Below are positions 28,700-38,630 of a stretch of DNA of 64,000 nt, one piece after another. The first letter of the stretch is position 1. Every line of letters begins with the position of its first letter. The position numbers and the translations under genes were made by a program. Under the pieces are notes generated by a model, which searched no databases, was not told the DNA's origin, and worked only from the letters and a program-made list of their open reading frames with translations. The stretch is taken from assembly GCF_027622875.1 (NCBI RefSeq), contig NZ_JAPZVP010000006.1, forward strand, positions 219,799-283,798, written 5' to 3'. Source of the DNA: Glycomyces luteolus. Its GTDB lineage: Bacteria; Actinomycetota; Actinomycetes; Mycobacteriales; Micromonosporaceae.

Positions 28700-28939
28700 T
28701 CAAGCCGGGACGAACTGCCGCCGTCCGCTCCTGGCCAGGTGGGAACCCGCGCATTCGCCGCATTCGTGTCGGCCTTCGAGTTCAGGCCCCACCCGCCATC
28801 CCTCGGCCTCAGCGGCCGCGCACAGCACCGGCCAACTGAAATAGGAGTCGTCGCCGCATCGGAACGACGTTCCGCACTGATCGCAGCGCAGCTCGTACTC
28901 GATGCCGCCGTTGAAGTAGCTGTAGCACTCTCCGCTCAT
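28700..28939 (-). CDS. Small cysteine-rich hypothetical protein
   Basis: A 79-residue protein with two CxxC pairs: CDQCG near 19-22 and CGECAG near 60-65, plus further cysteines. This suggests a zinc-ribbon-like fold. It is not a family I can name. GGGGGAG lies at good distance before the ATG, and hairpins bound it on both sides, supporting a real monocistronic gene. The C-terminus SHLARSGRRQFVPA is basic. It could bind nucleic acid or be a small stress protein; neither is supported beyond the cysteines. Confidence 0.55.
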   Translation of the reverse strand: MSGECYSYFNGGIEYELRCDQCGTSFRCGDDSYFSWPVLCAAAEAEGWRVGPELEGRHECGECAGSHLARSGRRQFVPA

Positions 28940-28957
28940 TCTGGTTCGCTCCCCCAG

Positions 28958-28992
28958 GGGGCGCCCGGCACCGCCGAACGGCCGGGCGCCCC
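28958..28992 (-). terminator. Terminator after hsp20
   Basis: A perfect 12-bp stem (28958-28969 with 28981-28992) and 11-nt loop, 20 nt past the hsp20 stop. Confidence 0.75.
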
Positions 28993-29012
28993 GATCGTCG
29001 CGGCTGCGGCCG

Positions 29013-29429
29013 CTACTGCTCGATCTCGCGCTTCCCTGGCCCGATGAGCACCTTGCGCGGCTTGGCCTCCTCGGCCATCGGGATCTTCAGCGTGAGCACG
29101 CCATCCCGATAGGACGCCTCCACCTGCTCGGTGTCGAGCGAGTCGCTGAGGAAGATCTGGCGCATGAACTCGCCCGTGGGGCGCTCGGCGTGGATGACCT
29201 CGCGGTCGCCGAGCTCCGCCGGACGGCGTTCGGCCCTGACGGTGAGGACGTTCCGCTCGACCTCGAGGTCGATGTCCTCTTCCCGCACACCCGGCAGGTC
29301 GAGCTCCACCGTGAAGGCGTGGCCTTCCTTCCACGCGTCCATCGGCATCATGAGCTGCGAACCGTCGCGGGAGAACAACTGCTGAGCGAGACGGTCGAAC
29401 TCGCGGAACGGGTCCGTGCGCATCAGCAT
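29013..29429 (-). CDS. Hsp20 / alpha-crystallin small heat shock protein
   Basis: An ATP-independent holdase chaperone of 138 residues. The alpha-crystallin core spans about 33-125, with AFTVELDLPGVREEDIDLEVERNVLTVRAER and the A-x-x-x-x-G-V-L hallmark ASYRDGVLTLKIP near 105-117. The C-terminal KPRKVLIG carries the I/L-x-I-like anchor region. The ATG at 29429 has an almost ideal ribosome binding site AGGAGGTGA. It is divergent from an HspR-like MerR regulator 128 nt away, the likely repressor. Confidence 0.93.
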   Translation of the reverse strand: MLMRTDPFREFDRLAQQLFSRDGSQLMMPMDAWKEGHAFTVELDLPGVREEDIDLEVERNVLTVRAERRPAELGDREVIHAERPTGEFMRQIFLSDSLDTEQVEASYRDGVLTLKIPMAEEAKPRKVLIGPGKREIEQ

Positions 29430-29476
29430 TGCAGGTCACCTCCTGAATGAGACCTCAAAACAAACCGACACAAAAA

Positions 29477-29505
29477 TATATAGCGCAGGATTGAGATTTT
29501 GTCCA
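29477..29505 (-). promoter_or_regulatory. hsp20 promoter
   Basis: TGGACA (29500-29505, minus strand), 17-nt spacer, TATATA (29477-29482). It lies in an AT-rich island between hsp20 and the HspR-like gene. No full HAIR inverted repeat (CTTGAGT-N7-ACTCAAG) could be found here; only a TGAG-N2-CTCA element at 29447-29456. Confidence 0.6.
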
Positions 29506-29557
29506 CCAGAGCCAAGAGGTAAACTGGTGCCGAAGAACGTCGAAAGCTGGAGGACAA

Positions 29558-29899
29558 GTGGCCCGCAAGCCCGAGGGAGCAACACCGCAGTTCGGCAGGT
29601 ACGCGCCCGATCAAGCCGTGTACGGCATCTCGGTCGCGGCCGAACTGATGAACCTCGCACCCCAGACGCTGCGCGTCTACGAGGCCCGGGGCCTGATCGA
29701 GCCCAGCCGGACCTCCGGCGGCACCCGCCGGTACAGCGACGACGACCTGGGGCGCATCCAGCACATCAACGAGCTCCTGGAGATCGGACTGAACTTGGCG
29801 GGCATCAAGCTCGTACTGGAGATGGAAGTGGAGAACCAGCGCCTGCGCGCAGAGCTCGGCGAGACCCGCGCTCGCCTGAAGCGATATGAGGACTCCTGA
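29558..29899 (+). CDS. HspR-like MerR family transcriptional regulator
   Basis: A 113-residue MerR-type regulator with an N-terminal winged helix-turn-helix (YGISVAAELMNLAPQTLRVYEARGLIEP, near 21-48), the GGTRRYSDDDL wing and a C-terminal coiled coil (LEMEVENQRLRAELGETRARLK). ISVAAEL ... PQTLR is characteristic of HspR, which represses heat-shock genes in actinobacteria. The divergent hsp20 gene is the obvious target; it is not in a dnaK operon here. The GTG start is preceded by CTGGAGGAC. It lacks metal-binding cysteines. Confidence 0.88.
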   Translation: MARKPEGATPQFGRYAPDQAVYGISVAAELMNLAPQTLRVYEARGLIEPSRTSGGTRRYSDDDLGRIQHINELLEIGLNLAGIKLVLEMEVENQRLRAELGETRARLKRYEDS

Positions 29900-29912
29900 C
29901 CCGCAGGGCAAG

Positions 29913-29949
29913 GCGAAGGCCCCGACCGCATTGCGGTCGGGGCCTTCGC
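29913..29949. terminator. Bidirectional terminator between hspR-like gene and secG
   Basis: An 18-bp inverted repeat (29913-29930 with 29932-29949) separating the convergent genes, 13 nt past the regulator stop and 16 nt past the secG stop. Confidence 0.85.
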
Positions 29950-29965
29950 AGCAGTCTGTCGGCGC

Positions 29966-30214
29966 CTAGACGAGGGTGCGCAGGAGCAGGCCGTAGGCCA
30001 CGATGCACGCGAACCAGATGACCCCGACGCCGATCGTGATCCGGGTGAGGTTCTTCTCCGCCACCGAGGAGCCCGAGGCCACCGAGGACATGCCGCCGCC
30101 GAACATGCTCGACAGACCGCCGCCCTTGCCCTTGTGCAGCAGCACCATGAGGATCAGGACCGCGCTGGAGAGCAGCAGCAGGATCAGCAGGGCGTAACTC
30201 AGAACCGTCATCAT
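29966..30214 (-). CDS. secG: Preprotein translocase subunit SecG
   Basis: A small accessory subunit of the SecYEG protein-export channel. Its 82 residues have two membrane segments (about 4-26 and 56-76). They flank the conserved cytoplasmic loop HKGKGGGLSSMFGGG, the family hallmark. AGAGGACAC lies before the double ATG. It follows tpiA, as in most actinobacteria, but a strong hairpin and an 18-bp palindrome separate them, so it is probably transcribed on its own. Confidence 0.96.
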   Translation of the reverse strand: MMTVLSYALLILLLLSSAVLILMVLLHKGKGGGLSSMFGGGMSSVASGSSVAEKNLTRITIGVGVIWFACIVAYGLLLRTLV

Positions 30215-30272
30215 CGGTGATCGGGTGTCCTCTCAGCAATTCTGGCCCGTTATGGGGCGCGGGCCACGCCCG

Positions 30273-30301
30273 AGTCTAGCGTTTGGCTTATCGGTAAGCC
30301 A
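30273..30301 (-). promoter_or_regulatory. secG promoter with overlapping palindrome
   Basis: A perfect 7-bp inverted repeat TGGCTTA-N4-TAAGCCA (30284-30301) lies 5 nt upstream of a TAGACT -10-like hexamer (30273-30278, minus strand). A protein binding the palindrome would cover the spacer and -35 region. Confidence 0.5.
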
Positions 30302-30360
30302 CGCGGCCTTGCCTGCTAGAAAGACGCGGGGAAAGCTTGCCAAGCGCCCAGAGCAAAGGA

Positions 30361-30386
30361 GCCGCCGCACAACGCTGTGCGGCGGC
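30361..30386 (-). terminator. Terminator after tpiA
   Basis: A perfect 11-bp stem (30361-30371 with 30376-30386) with loop ACGC, 48 nt past the tpiA stop. A second, weaker repeat CCTGCAG/CTGCAGG lies at 30398-30426. Confidence 0.75.
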
Positions 30387-30434
30387 CCTGTCTGCGGCCT
30401 GCAGCGCTCAGCTCGGGCACTGCAGGCGGTTGTT

Positions 30435-31220
30435 CTACGCTCCCGCGTGTTCCGGGAAGCGCACGATCTTGGCGAACTCTTCAGCGTCGAGGCTCGCGCC
30501 GCCCACGAGGGCGCCGTCGATGTCGGGCTTGGCCATGATCTGGGCGACATTCGAGGACTTGACCGAACCGCCGTAGAGGATCCGGACCCGCTCGGCGACC
30601 GCACCGAACTTGTCGGCGAGCGCGCGGCGCAGGGCCCCGATGACCTCCTGGGCGTCCTCGGCGCTGGCCGTGCGGCCGGTGCCGATGGCCCAGACGGGCT
30701 CGTAGGCCACGACGACCTTGGCGAGCTCGTCCTCGGTGAGGCCGTCGACGGCAGCGATGAGCTGGCTGACGGAGTGCTCGATGTGGTTGCCGGCCTCGCG
30801 CACGTCGAGCGCCTCGCCGACGCACAGGATCGGGCTGATGCCGTTGTTGAGGGCCTGGCGGACCTTGGCGGCCACCAGTTCGTCGCCCTCTTCGTGGTAC
30901 TGGCGGCGCTCGGAGTGGCCGACGGCCACGTAGGAGCAGCCGAGCTTCGCGAGCATCGAGCCGGCGATCTCGCCGGTGTAAGCGCCCGACGGGTGCGCCG
31001 ACAGGTCCTGGGCGCCGAAGCCGATGGTCAGCTTGTCGCCGTCGACGAGCGTCTGCACGCTGCGGATGTCGACGAACGGCGGCAGGACGACCGTCTCGAC
31101 CGCTTCGAGCTGCTCGCGGGTGAGGCTGAAGGCGAGCTTCTGCACCAGTCCGATCGCCTCGAGGTGGTTGAGGTTCATCTTCCAGTTGCCGGCGATGAGC
31201 GGCTTGCGGGTCTCAGTCAT
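30435..31220 (-). CDS. tpiA: Triose-phosphate isomerase
   Basis: Interconverts dihydroxyacetone phosphate and glyceraldehyde 3-phosphate. The 261-residue protein has catalytic K14 (GNWKMN), H102 (VGHSERR) and E174 ([11 protein letters not shown]), plus the phosphate-loop YGGSVK. The frame stays open into pgk upstream, but the ATG at 31220 lies 2 nt after the pgk stop and gives the correct N-terminus. It is last gene of the gap-pgk-tpiA operon. Confidence 0.98.
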   Translation of the reverse strand: MTETRKPLIAGNWKMNLNHLEAIGLVQKLAFSLTREQLEAVETVVLPPFVDIRSVQTLVDGDKLTIGFGAQDLSAHPSGAYTGEIAGSMLAKLGCSYVAVGHSERRQYHEEGDELVAAKVRQALNNGISPILCVGEALDVREAGNHIEHSVSQLIAAVDGLTEDELAKVVVAYEPVWAIGTGRTASAEDAQEVIGALRRALADKFGAVAERVRILYGGSVKSSNVAQIMAKPDIDGALVGGASLDAEEFAKIVRFPEHAGA

Positions 31221-31222
31221 CT

Positions 31223-32419
31223 TCAATTCTCCAGTGCGTCCAGGCCGGGCAGGGTCTTGCCCTCGAGGTACTCGAGGCTCGCCCCTCCGCCGGTCGAGAT
31301 GTGGCCGAAGCCGTCCTCGGGCAGGCCGAGGGTGCGGACCGCGGCGGCGGAGTCGCCGCCGCCGACCACCGAGAACGCCTCGGAGTCGACGAGCGCCTGC
31401 GCGACGGTCTTGGTGCCGGCGGCGTAGTCGGGGAACTCGAAGACGCCCATGGGGCCGTTCCAGAACACGGTCTTGGCTCCGGCGATCCGCTCGGCGAAGA
31501 GCTTCGCGGACTCGGGGCCGATGTCGAGGCCCATGCGGTCGGCCGGGATCGCGTCCACGCCTACAGTGAGCGGTTCGGCGTCGGCGGCGAACTCGGCCGC
31601 GGTGGTCGTGTCGACCGGCAGCAGCAGTTCGACGCCGAGTTCGGCGGCGCGCTCGAGGTAGGTCTTGCAGACCTCGATCTGGTCCTTCTCGAGCAGCGAG
31701 GAGCCGACCTCGTAGCCCTTGGCGGCGAGGAAGGTGAACATCATGCCGCCGCCGACGATGAGCGTGTCGACCTTGTCGAGCAGGTTGTCGATGACCGCGA
31801 GCTTGTCGGAGACCTTCGCGCCGCCGAGGATGACGACGTACGGCTGCTCGGGCTTGCCGGTGAGCTTCGAGAGGACCTCGACCTCTTTGGCGATGAGCCA
31901 GCCCGCGTAGTGCGGGAGCAGCTGCGCGACGTCGTAGACGGAGGCGTGCTTGCGGTGCACGGCGCCGAAGGCGTCGTCCACGTACACGTCGCCGAAGGCG
32001 GCCAGCTGGCCGGCGAACTCGGCCCGCTGGGTGTCGTCCTTGCTGGTCTCGCCCTTGTTGAAGCGCAGGTTCTCCAGCAGGAGGACGTCGCCGTCGCTCT
32101 GGGCGACGGCCTTGTTCTCGGCGTCCGTCCCGACGGTGTCGGTCGCGAAGGCGACCTCGCGGCCGAGGACCTCGCCGAGGCGCTGGGCCACGGGGGCCAG
32201 CGAGAAGGCGGGGTCGGGCTCGCCCTTCGGGCGGCCCAGGTGCGAGCACACCACGACTCGGGCGCCGGCGTCCGCCAGCGCCTTGACGGTGGGCGCGACG
32301 GCGCGGATGCGGCCGTCGTCGGTGATGTTCTTCCCGTCGAGAGGGACGTTGAGGTCGGCGCGTACGAGTACGCGCCGACCGTTGACGCCCTCCTGCAGGA
32401 GTTCGTCGAGCGTCTTCAT
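31223..32419 (-). CDS. pgk: Phosphoglycerate kinase
   Basis: Makes ATP from 1,3-bisphosphoglycerate in glycolysis. Normal length at 398 residues. The N-terminal [14 protein letters not shown] and [10 protein letters not shown] bind substrate. [13 protein letters not shown] and the C-terminal [15 protein letters not shown] with [15 protein letters not shown] bind nucleotide. It starts 7 nt after gap and ends 2 nt before tpiA, so the three genes form one unit. Confidence 0.98.
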   Translation of the reverse strand: MKTLDELLQEGVNGRRVLVRADLNVPLDGKNITDDGRIRAVAPTVKALADAGARVVVCSHLGRPKGEPDPAFSLAPVAQRLGEVLGREVAFATDTVGTDAENKAVAQSDGDVLLLENLRFNKGETSKDDTQRAEFAGQLAAFGDVYVDDAFGAVHRKHASVYDVAQLLPHYAGWLIAKEVEVLSKLTGKPEQPYVVILGGAKVSDKLAVIDNLLDKVDTLIVGGGMMFTFLAAKGYEVGSSLLEKDQIEVCKTYLERAAELGVELLLPVDTTTAAEFAADAEPLTVGVDAIPADRMGLDIGPESAKLFAERIAGAKTVFWNGPMGVFEFPDYAAGTKTVAQALVDSEAFSVVGGGDSAAAVRTLGLPEDGFGHISTGGGASLEYLEGKTLPGLDALEN

Positions 32420-32426
32420 CAGGCTG

Positions 32427-33705
<1,279 letters not shown>

Positions 33706-34692
33706 TCAGGCGACGAACATTTCCTCTTCCGCGACAACGTCGTCGGGCCCGGGGATGCCGTGCTCCTGGGCGCGCTTGGTCGCCATGTTGATGAGGCGGC
33801 GGATGCGTCCCGCGATGGCGTCCTTGGTCAGGGGAGGGTCGGCGAGCGCGCCGAGCTCCTCGAGCGAGGCCTGGCGGTGGTCGAGGCGCAGGCGCCCCGC
33901 GGAGGCGAGGTGCTCGGGGACGTCGTCGCCGAGGACTTCGAGGGCGCGGGTGACCTTCGCGGCGGCGGCGACGGCGGCGCGCGCGGAGCGGCGCAGGTTG
34001 GCGTCGTCGAAGTTGGCGAGGCGGTTGGCGGTGGCGCGTACTTCGCGGCGGACGCGGCGTTCTTCCCAGGTGAGGACCGAGGAGTGGGCGCCGAGGCGGG
34101 TGAGCAGCTCGCCGATGGCGTCGCCGTCGCGGATGACGACGCGGTCGACCCCGCGCACGTCGCGGGACTTCGCGGCGATGCCGAGGCGCCGCGCGGCGCC
34201 GACGAGCGCGAGCGCCGATTCGGGGCCCGGGCAGGTGACCTCGAGCGAGGAGGAGCGGCCGGGCTCGGTGAGGGAGCCGCGGGCGAGGAAGGCCCCGCGC
34301 CAGGCGGCCTCGGCGCAGCACGGGTAGGCGCCGACGACGTGGTTGGGCAGGCCCCGGACGGGGTAGCCGCGCTGGTCGGTGAGGCCGATCTGCTTGGAGA
34401 AGGCCTGGCCGTCCGCCATGACGCGCAGCAGGTAGTGGTTGTTGCGGCGCAGCCCGGCGGCCACGAGCACGTGGATTTCGGACTCGTAGTGGTAGAGCTG
34501 GTCGATCATGCGCTTGGCGCGGCGGGCGACGTTGCCGGCGTCCACCTCGGCCTCGACGACGACGTTGCCCTGGCCGACGAGGTGGAGGCCTCCGGCGAAC
34601 CGGAAGAGCGCACCGAGTTCAGCGCGCTGGCAGCAGGATTTCGTCACCTCGATGCGACTGAGTTCGTCCTTGACCTCCGAGGTCATCGCCAT
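33706..34692 (-). CDS. whiA: Sporulation/cell-division regulator WhiA
   Basis: A DNA-binding regulator of 328 residues, required for sporulation septation in Streptomyces and conserved in Gram-positives. The N-terminal half is the LAGLIDADG-homing-endonuclease-like domain ([40 protein letters not shown]). The C-terminal half has the helix-turn-helix ([25 protein letters not shown]). ATG 34692 is used ([11 protein letters not shown]), 3 nt after the yvcK stop. It is co-transcribed with yvcK and perhaps rapZ. Confidence 0.96.
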   Translation of the reverse strand: MAMTSEVKDELSRIEVTKSCCQRAELGALFRFAGGLHLVGQGNVVVEAEVDAGNVARRAKRMIDQLYHYESEIHVLVAAGLRRNNHYLLRVMADGQAFSKQIGLTDQRGYPVRGLPNHVVGAYPCCAEAAWRGAFLARGSLTEPGRSSSLEVTCPGPESALALVGAARRLGIAAKSRDVRGVDRVVIRDGDAIGELLTRLGAHSSVLTWEERRVRREVRATANRLANFDDANLRRSARAAVAAAAKVTRALEVLGDDVPEHLASAGRLRLDHRQASLEELGALADPPLTKDAIAGRIRRLINMATKRAQEHGIPGPDDVVAEEEMFVA

Positions 34693-34695
34693 TCG

Positions 34696-35613
34696 TTAAC
34701 CACCATCTTCGACCAGCAGGTTTCCCAATACGGCAGCCAGCGCGGCGACATCGTGCGTCACGCCGTCGGAGGCGAGGTCCGCCGCGACCAGCTGGGCCTC
34801 CAACGATTGTGCCGCACTGTTCAACGATCCGGGATCGGCGAGGGTTCGGGTATCGCCTGAGACGACGTAGTGAAACCGGACACCTTCGGCGTATCGGCGC
34901 AGCGTGTCGACATGTCCGGCGAGGGTGAGGCCGTCGGTCTCCTTCTCCTCGGAGAGGTTGAGCACGACGATGCGGCGGGCCTTCGAGGCGCCGATGGCCT
35001 CGCGGAGGTCGGGGAGGAGCAGGTGCGGGATGACGGAGGTGTACCAGGAGCCGGGGCCGAAGACGTGCCAGTCGGCCTCGGCGACGGCTTCGAGGGTCTC
35101 GGGGCAGGCGGTGGCGTCCGCGGGGAGGAGCCGCACGTCCTTGACGCTGCCGTCGGCGACGGCGACGTCGTGCTGGCCGACGATGGTGCGGGTGCCGGGG
35201 CCCTCTTCGAGGTCGGCCTCGATGTCGAGCGGGGTGCAGGACATGGGGAGGACGCGGGCGCGGGAGCCGAGGAGGCGGGCGGCGAAGTCGAGGGCGACCA
35301 CGGGGTCGGCGTGGAGTTCGAGGAGGCCGGTGAGGACGACGTTGCCGACGGGGTGGCCGGTGAGGAAGTCCTCGCCGCCGAAGCGGTGGGAGAAGAGGCG
35401 GGCGGTCTCGGATTTCGCCGGGTCCGCGGTGGCGACGAGGGCTTTGCGCAGGTCGCCGGGGGGCAGGACCGGGCGGGTGGCCCGGATGTCGCCGGTGGAG
35501 CCGCCGTCGTCGGCCACGGTGACCACAGCGGTGAGGTCCACGTCGAGCCTGGTGAGGGCGCGGAGCGCGGCCGAGAGGCCCCGCCCGCCGCCGAACGCGA
35601 CGACTCTGGTCAT
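34696..35613 (-). CDS. YvcK/CofD-like gluconeogenesis factor
   Basis: A 305-residue protein of the YvcK family, which binds UDP-sugars and influences carbon metabolism and cell-wall synthesis. It opens with VVAFGGGRGLSAALRAL, then VVTVADDGGSTGDIR and GHPVGNVVL, all typical of the CofD-like nucleotide-sugar fold. GAGGTGA lies before the ATG. It is placed between rapZ (103 nt upstream) and whiA (3 nt downstream), the conserved rapZ-yvcK-whiA arrangement. Confidence 0.95.
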   Translation of the reverse strand: MTRVVAFGGGRGLSAALRALTRLDVDLTAVVTVADDGGSTGDIRATRPVLPPGDLRKALVATADPAKSETARLFSHRFGGEDFLTGHPVGNVVLTGLLELHADPVVALDFAARLLGSRARVLPMSCTPLDIEADLEEGPGTRTIVGQHDVAVADGSVKDVRLLPADATACPETLEAVAEADWHVFGPGSWYTSVIPHLLLPDLREAIGASKARRIVVLNLSEEKETDGLTLAGHVDTLRRYAEGVRFHYVVSGDTRTLADPGSLNSAAQSLEAQLVAADLASDGVTHDVAALAAVLGNLLVEDGG

Positions 35614-35716
35614 GCGGTCACCTCGGGAGTGGGGCGTTCGGGTCGGGGAGGGAAGGCGTCCGGAGGACCCGCGTGGGGGGCGTGGCCGTCCCGGCCGGGT
35701 CCTGCGGGCGCGTCGG

Positions 35717-36616
35717 TCACTCGTTGCCCCGGTCGCGGTGGTGGGTGTTGGCGGGGAAGCCGGCGGCGTTGAGGCGCTTCGCGAGCGATTCGGCGATGGC
35801 GACGGAGCGGTGCTTGCCGCCCGTGCAGCCGATGGCGATCGTCATGTACCGCTTGCCTTCCCGCTCGAACCCTTGGGTGGTGCCGAGCAGCAGGGAGGCG
35901 TAGGCGGCGACGAATTCCTCGGCGCCGTCCTGGCCGAGGACGTAGTCGGAGACGTCCTGGTCGGTCCCGGTGTGCTCGCGCAGGGTGGGAACCCAGTACG
36001 GGTTGGGAAGGAATCTTACGTCGGCGACGTAGTCCGCATCGCGCGGGATGCCGTACTTGAACCCGAACGACATGCAGGTGAACTGGAGTCCCGGGGTGGA
36101 GGGCGCGAGGAAGGCCTCCTCGACGCGGGAGCGCAGCTGGTTCTCGTTGAGGTGCGTGGTGTCGAAGAGGGTGTCGGCCGAGCCGCGGGCCGGTTCGAGG
36201 ATGCGGCGCTCGGCGGCGATGCCGTCGGCGAGCATCCCGTCGCCCTGGAGCGGGTGGGCGCGGCGAACCTTCTCGAAGCGGCGGATGATGATGTCGTCGT
36301 CGGCGTCGACGAACACGAGGTGGGGTTTGAAGCCGCCCTTGCGGAGGTCCTCGATGACGCCCACGAGGTCGGTCATGAACGCGCGTGAGCGCACGTCGAG
36401 GACCATCGCGGTGCGCCGCACCTCTTCTCCCCCGGCCGCGGCCAGCTCGGCGGCCTGGCCGACGAGCGATTCGGGGAGGTTGTCGATGACGTAGTAGCCG
36501 ACGTTCTCCAGGGCGCGCGCCACCGTCGAGCGGCCGCCGCCGGAAATGCCGGTGACGATGACGAGGTCCAATTCGCCGCGGTCGGTCGCGCCCGCTTGCA
36601 CTGCTGCCACACCCAT
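35717..36616 (-). CDS. rapZ: RapZ / YvcJ family nucleotide-binding protein
   Basis: A P-loop protein of 299 residues. Walker A is GISGGGRS at 23-30, followed by NLPESL. The C-terminal RapZ domain contains GCTGGKHRSVAIAE and FKYGIPRDADYVADVRFLPNP. In E. coli RapZ is an RNase E adapter for glmS small RNAs; in Gram-positives the role is less clear. The ATG is preceded by GATACT exactly 6 nt upstream (36623-36628), so the mRNA may be leaderless. A GCCGTG-N4-CACGGC palindrome (36647-36662) lies in the -35 region. Confidence 0.95.
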   Translation of the reverse strand: MGVAAVQAGATDRGELDLVIVTGISGGGRSTVARALENVGYYVIDNLPESLVGQAAELAAAGGEEVRRTAMVLDVRSRAFMTDLVGVIEDLRKGGFKPHLVFVDADDDIIIRRFEKVRRAHPLQGDGMLADGIAAERRILEPARGSADTLFDTTHLNENQLRSRVEEAFLAPSTPGLQFTCMSFGFKYGIPRDADYVADVRFLPNPYWVPTLREHTGTDQDVSDYVLGQDGAEEFVAAYASLLLGTTQGFEREGKRYMTIAIGCTGGKHRSVAIAESLAKRLNAAGFPANTHHRDRGNE

Positions 36617-36622
36617 AAGTCC

Positions 36623-36662
36623 AGTATCCCCGAATTCATTCCTGCCGCCGTGGTGACACGGC
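36623..36662 (-). promoter_or_regulatory. rapZ leaderless promoter and palindrome
   Basis: GATACT (36623-36628, minus strand) is 6 nt before the ATG. The palindrome GCCGTG-GTGA-CACGGC (36647-36662) overlaps where the -35 would lie. Confidence 0.4.
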
Positions 36663-36709
36663 TTCCACGTGCTTGCCGAACTGACAAGCGTATTACTACC
36701 TACCGCTTC

Positions 36710-38593
36710 TCAAGCCCCGTTGTCGTCGGGATTACGCAGATGTGTCTGCAAAGCCTCGGCTAGTTTCGGGCCGATCCCCGGAACCGCTTCCAAATCGGAC
36801 AGTTCGGCCTCGCGGATGCGCTTGACGGAGCCGAACTGCTTGAGGAGCGCCTTGCGCTTGGACTCGCCGAGACCGGGGACGCCGTCGAGGGCCGAGTTGA
36901 TGAGGCTCTTGCGCCTCCTGGTGCGGTGCAGGGAGATCGCGAAGCGGTGGGCCTCGTCGCGGACGCGCTGCATCAGGTACAGGGCCTCGGAGGTGCGCGA
37001 GAGGATCACCGGGTACTCCTCGCCGGGGAGCCAGATCTCCTCGAGCCGCTTGGCGAGTCCGGCGAGGTTGATCGTGTCGATGCCGAGCTCGGCGAACACG
37101 GCCTCGGCGGCGGCGACCTGCGGCTGGCCGCCGTCGACGACGAGCAGCTGCGGCGGGTAGTGGAAACCGCGCTTGGGCTCGTCGTCGTCCTCGGTGGGCG
37201 AGCCGGTCGGCTGGTCGGCGAGCTTCGCGAGGCGGCGGCGCAGCGTCTCCTGGAGGCTCGCGAGGTCGTCCTTGCGCTCGCCCTTGATGATGAAGCGGCG
37301 GTACTCGCTCTTGCGCGGCAGGCCGTCCTCGAACACGACCATCGACGCGACCACGTCCTCCCCCTGGGACTGCGAGACGTCGTAGCATTCGATCCGCAGC
37401 GGGGCCTCGGGCAGGTCGAGGGCGTCGGCGAGCTCTTCGAGGGCCTTGGAGCGGGCGGTGAGGTCCCCGGCGCGCTTGAGCTTGTGGCGCTGCAGGTTCT
37501 CGATCGCGTTCTTCTCGACGGTCTCGGCCAGCGCCCGCTTGTCGCCGCGGCGGGGCACGCGCAGGTCGACCTTGGCGCCGCGCCGCTCGCTGAGGAGCTC
37601 GGCCAGGGCCGGGGCGTCGTCGGGCAGGGCCGGGACGAGCACTTCGCGGGGCACGACCTCGTTCTGCTCGCCGTAGAACTGGAGGCAGAAGCTCTCGACG
37701 ATGCCGGCGAGGTCGACCGGTTCGGCCTTGTCGATGACCCAGCCGCGCTGGCCGCGGATGCGGCCGCCTCGGACGTGGAAGACCTGGACGGCCGCTTCGA
37801 GCTCGTCGTCGGCGACGGCCATGACGTCGCAGTCGACGTCTTCGGCGAGGACCACGACCTGCTGTTCGAGGACCTTGTCGAGGGCGGCGAGGTCGTCGCG
37901 GAGGCGCGCGGCCCGCTCGAATTCGAGGGCTTCGGAGGCCTCCTGCATCTCGCCCAGGAGGCGGCGGCGGACGGGGGCGTGGTCGCCGGACATGAAGGCG
38001 CAGAAGCCGTTCACGAGTTCGCGGTAGTCCTCGGCGGAGATGCGGCCGACGCAGGGCGCCGAGCACTTGCCGATGTCGGCGAGGAGGTTGGGGCGGCCGA
38101 TCCGGTTGCAGCGCTTGAACTCTGAGTCCGAGCACGTGCGGATCGGGAAGACCCGGGTGAGGAGGTCGAGGGTCTGGCGGATGGCCCAGGCGGAGCCGAA
38201 GGGCCCGAAGTAGCGCACGCCCTTGCGGCGGGCACCGCGCATGACCTGGGCGCGGGGGAACTCCTCCCCCACGGTGACGGCGAGCCACGGGTAGGACTTG
38301 TCGTCCTTGAACATGACGTTGAAGCGCGGGTCGTACTCCTTGATCCAGGTCCACTCCAGCTGGAGGGCCTCGACCTCGGTCGCGACCACGGTCCACTCGA
38401 CGCTGCGGGCGGTGTTGACCATGCGGCGGGTGCGCTCGTGCAGCCGCGTCTCGTCGGCGAAGTACGAGTTCAGGCGGTTCCGGAGGTTCTTGGCCTTGCC
38501 CACGTAGATGACGCGCCGGTCGCGGTCCCGAAAGCGGTAGACGCCCGGCTCGGTCGGGATGGTGCCGGGGGCGGGACGGTAATCAACTGCCAC
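36710..38593 (-). CDS. uvrC: Excinuclease ABC subunit C
   Basis: The nuclease that makes the dual incisions of nucleotide excision repair. Its 627 residues contain an N-terminal GIY-YIG domain ([25 protein letters not shown], near 17-42), a UVR motif (about 205-235), the RNase H-like C-terminal endonuclease ([23 protein letters not shown] and [14 protein letters not shown]) and a terminal helix-hairpin-helix ([15 protein letters not shown]). The GTG start has TATCCT exactly 6 nt upstream, suggesting a leaderless transcript. Confidence 0.97.
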   Translation of the reverse strand: MAVDYRPAPGTIPTEPGVYRFRDRDRRVIYVGKAKNLRNRLNSYFADETRLHERTRRMVNTARSVEWTVVATEVEALQLEWTWIKEYDPRFNVMFKDDKSYPWLAVTVGEEFPRAQVMRGARRKGVRYFGPFGSAWAIRQTLDLLTRVFPIRTCSDSEFKRCNRIGRPNLLADIGKCSAPCVGRISAEDYRELVNGFCAFMSGDHAPVRRRLLGEMQEASEALEFERAARLRDDLAALDKVLEQQVVVLAEDVDCDVMAVADDELEAAVQVFHVRGGRIRGQRGWVIDKAEPVDLAGIVESFCLQFYGEQNEVVPREVLVPALPDDAPALAELLSERRGAKVDLRVPRRGDKRALAETVEKNAIENLQRHKLKRAGDLTARSKALEELADALDLPEAPLRIECYDVSQSQGEDVVASMVVFEDGLPRKSEYRRFIIKGERKDDLASLQETLRRRLAKLADQPTGSPTEDDDEPKRGFHYPPQLLVVDGGQPQVAAAEAVFAELGIDTINLAGLAKRLEEIWLPGEEYPVILSRTSEALYLMQRVRDEAHRFAISLHRTRRRKSLINSALDGVPGLGESKRKALLKQFGSVKRIREAELSDLEAVPGIGPKLAEALQTHLRNPDDNGA

Positions 38594-38630
38594 ACCACAA
38601 GGATATGACCCGCCCCCGACACACCCGTGA

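Noticed and set aside
29430..29557. HAIR operator for HspR
   Set aside because: Only partial TGAG/CTCA halves occur; no CTTGAGT-N7-ACTCAAG.
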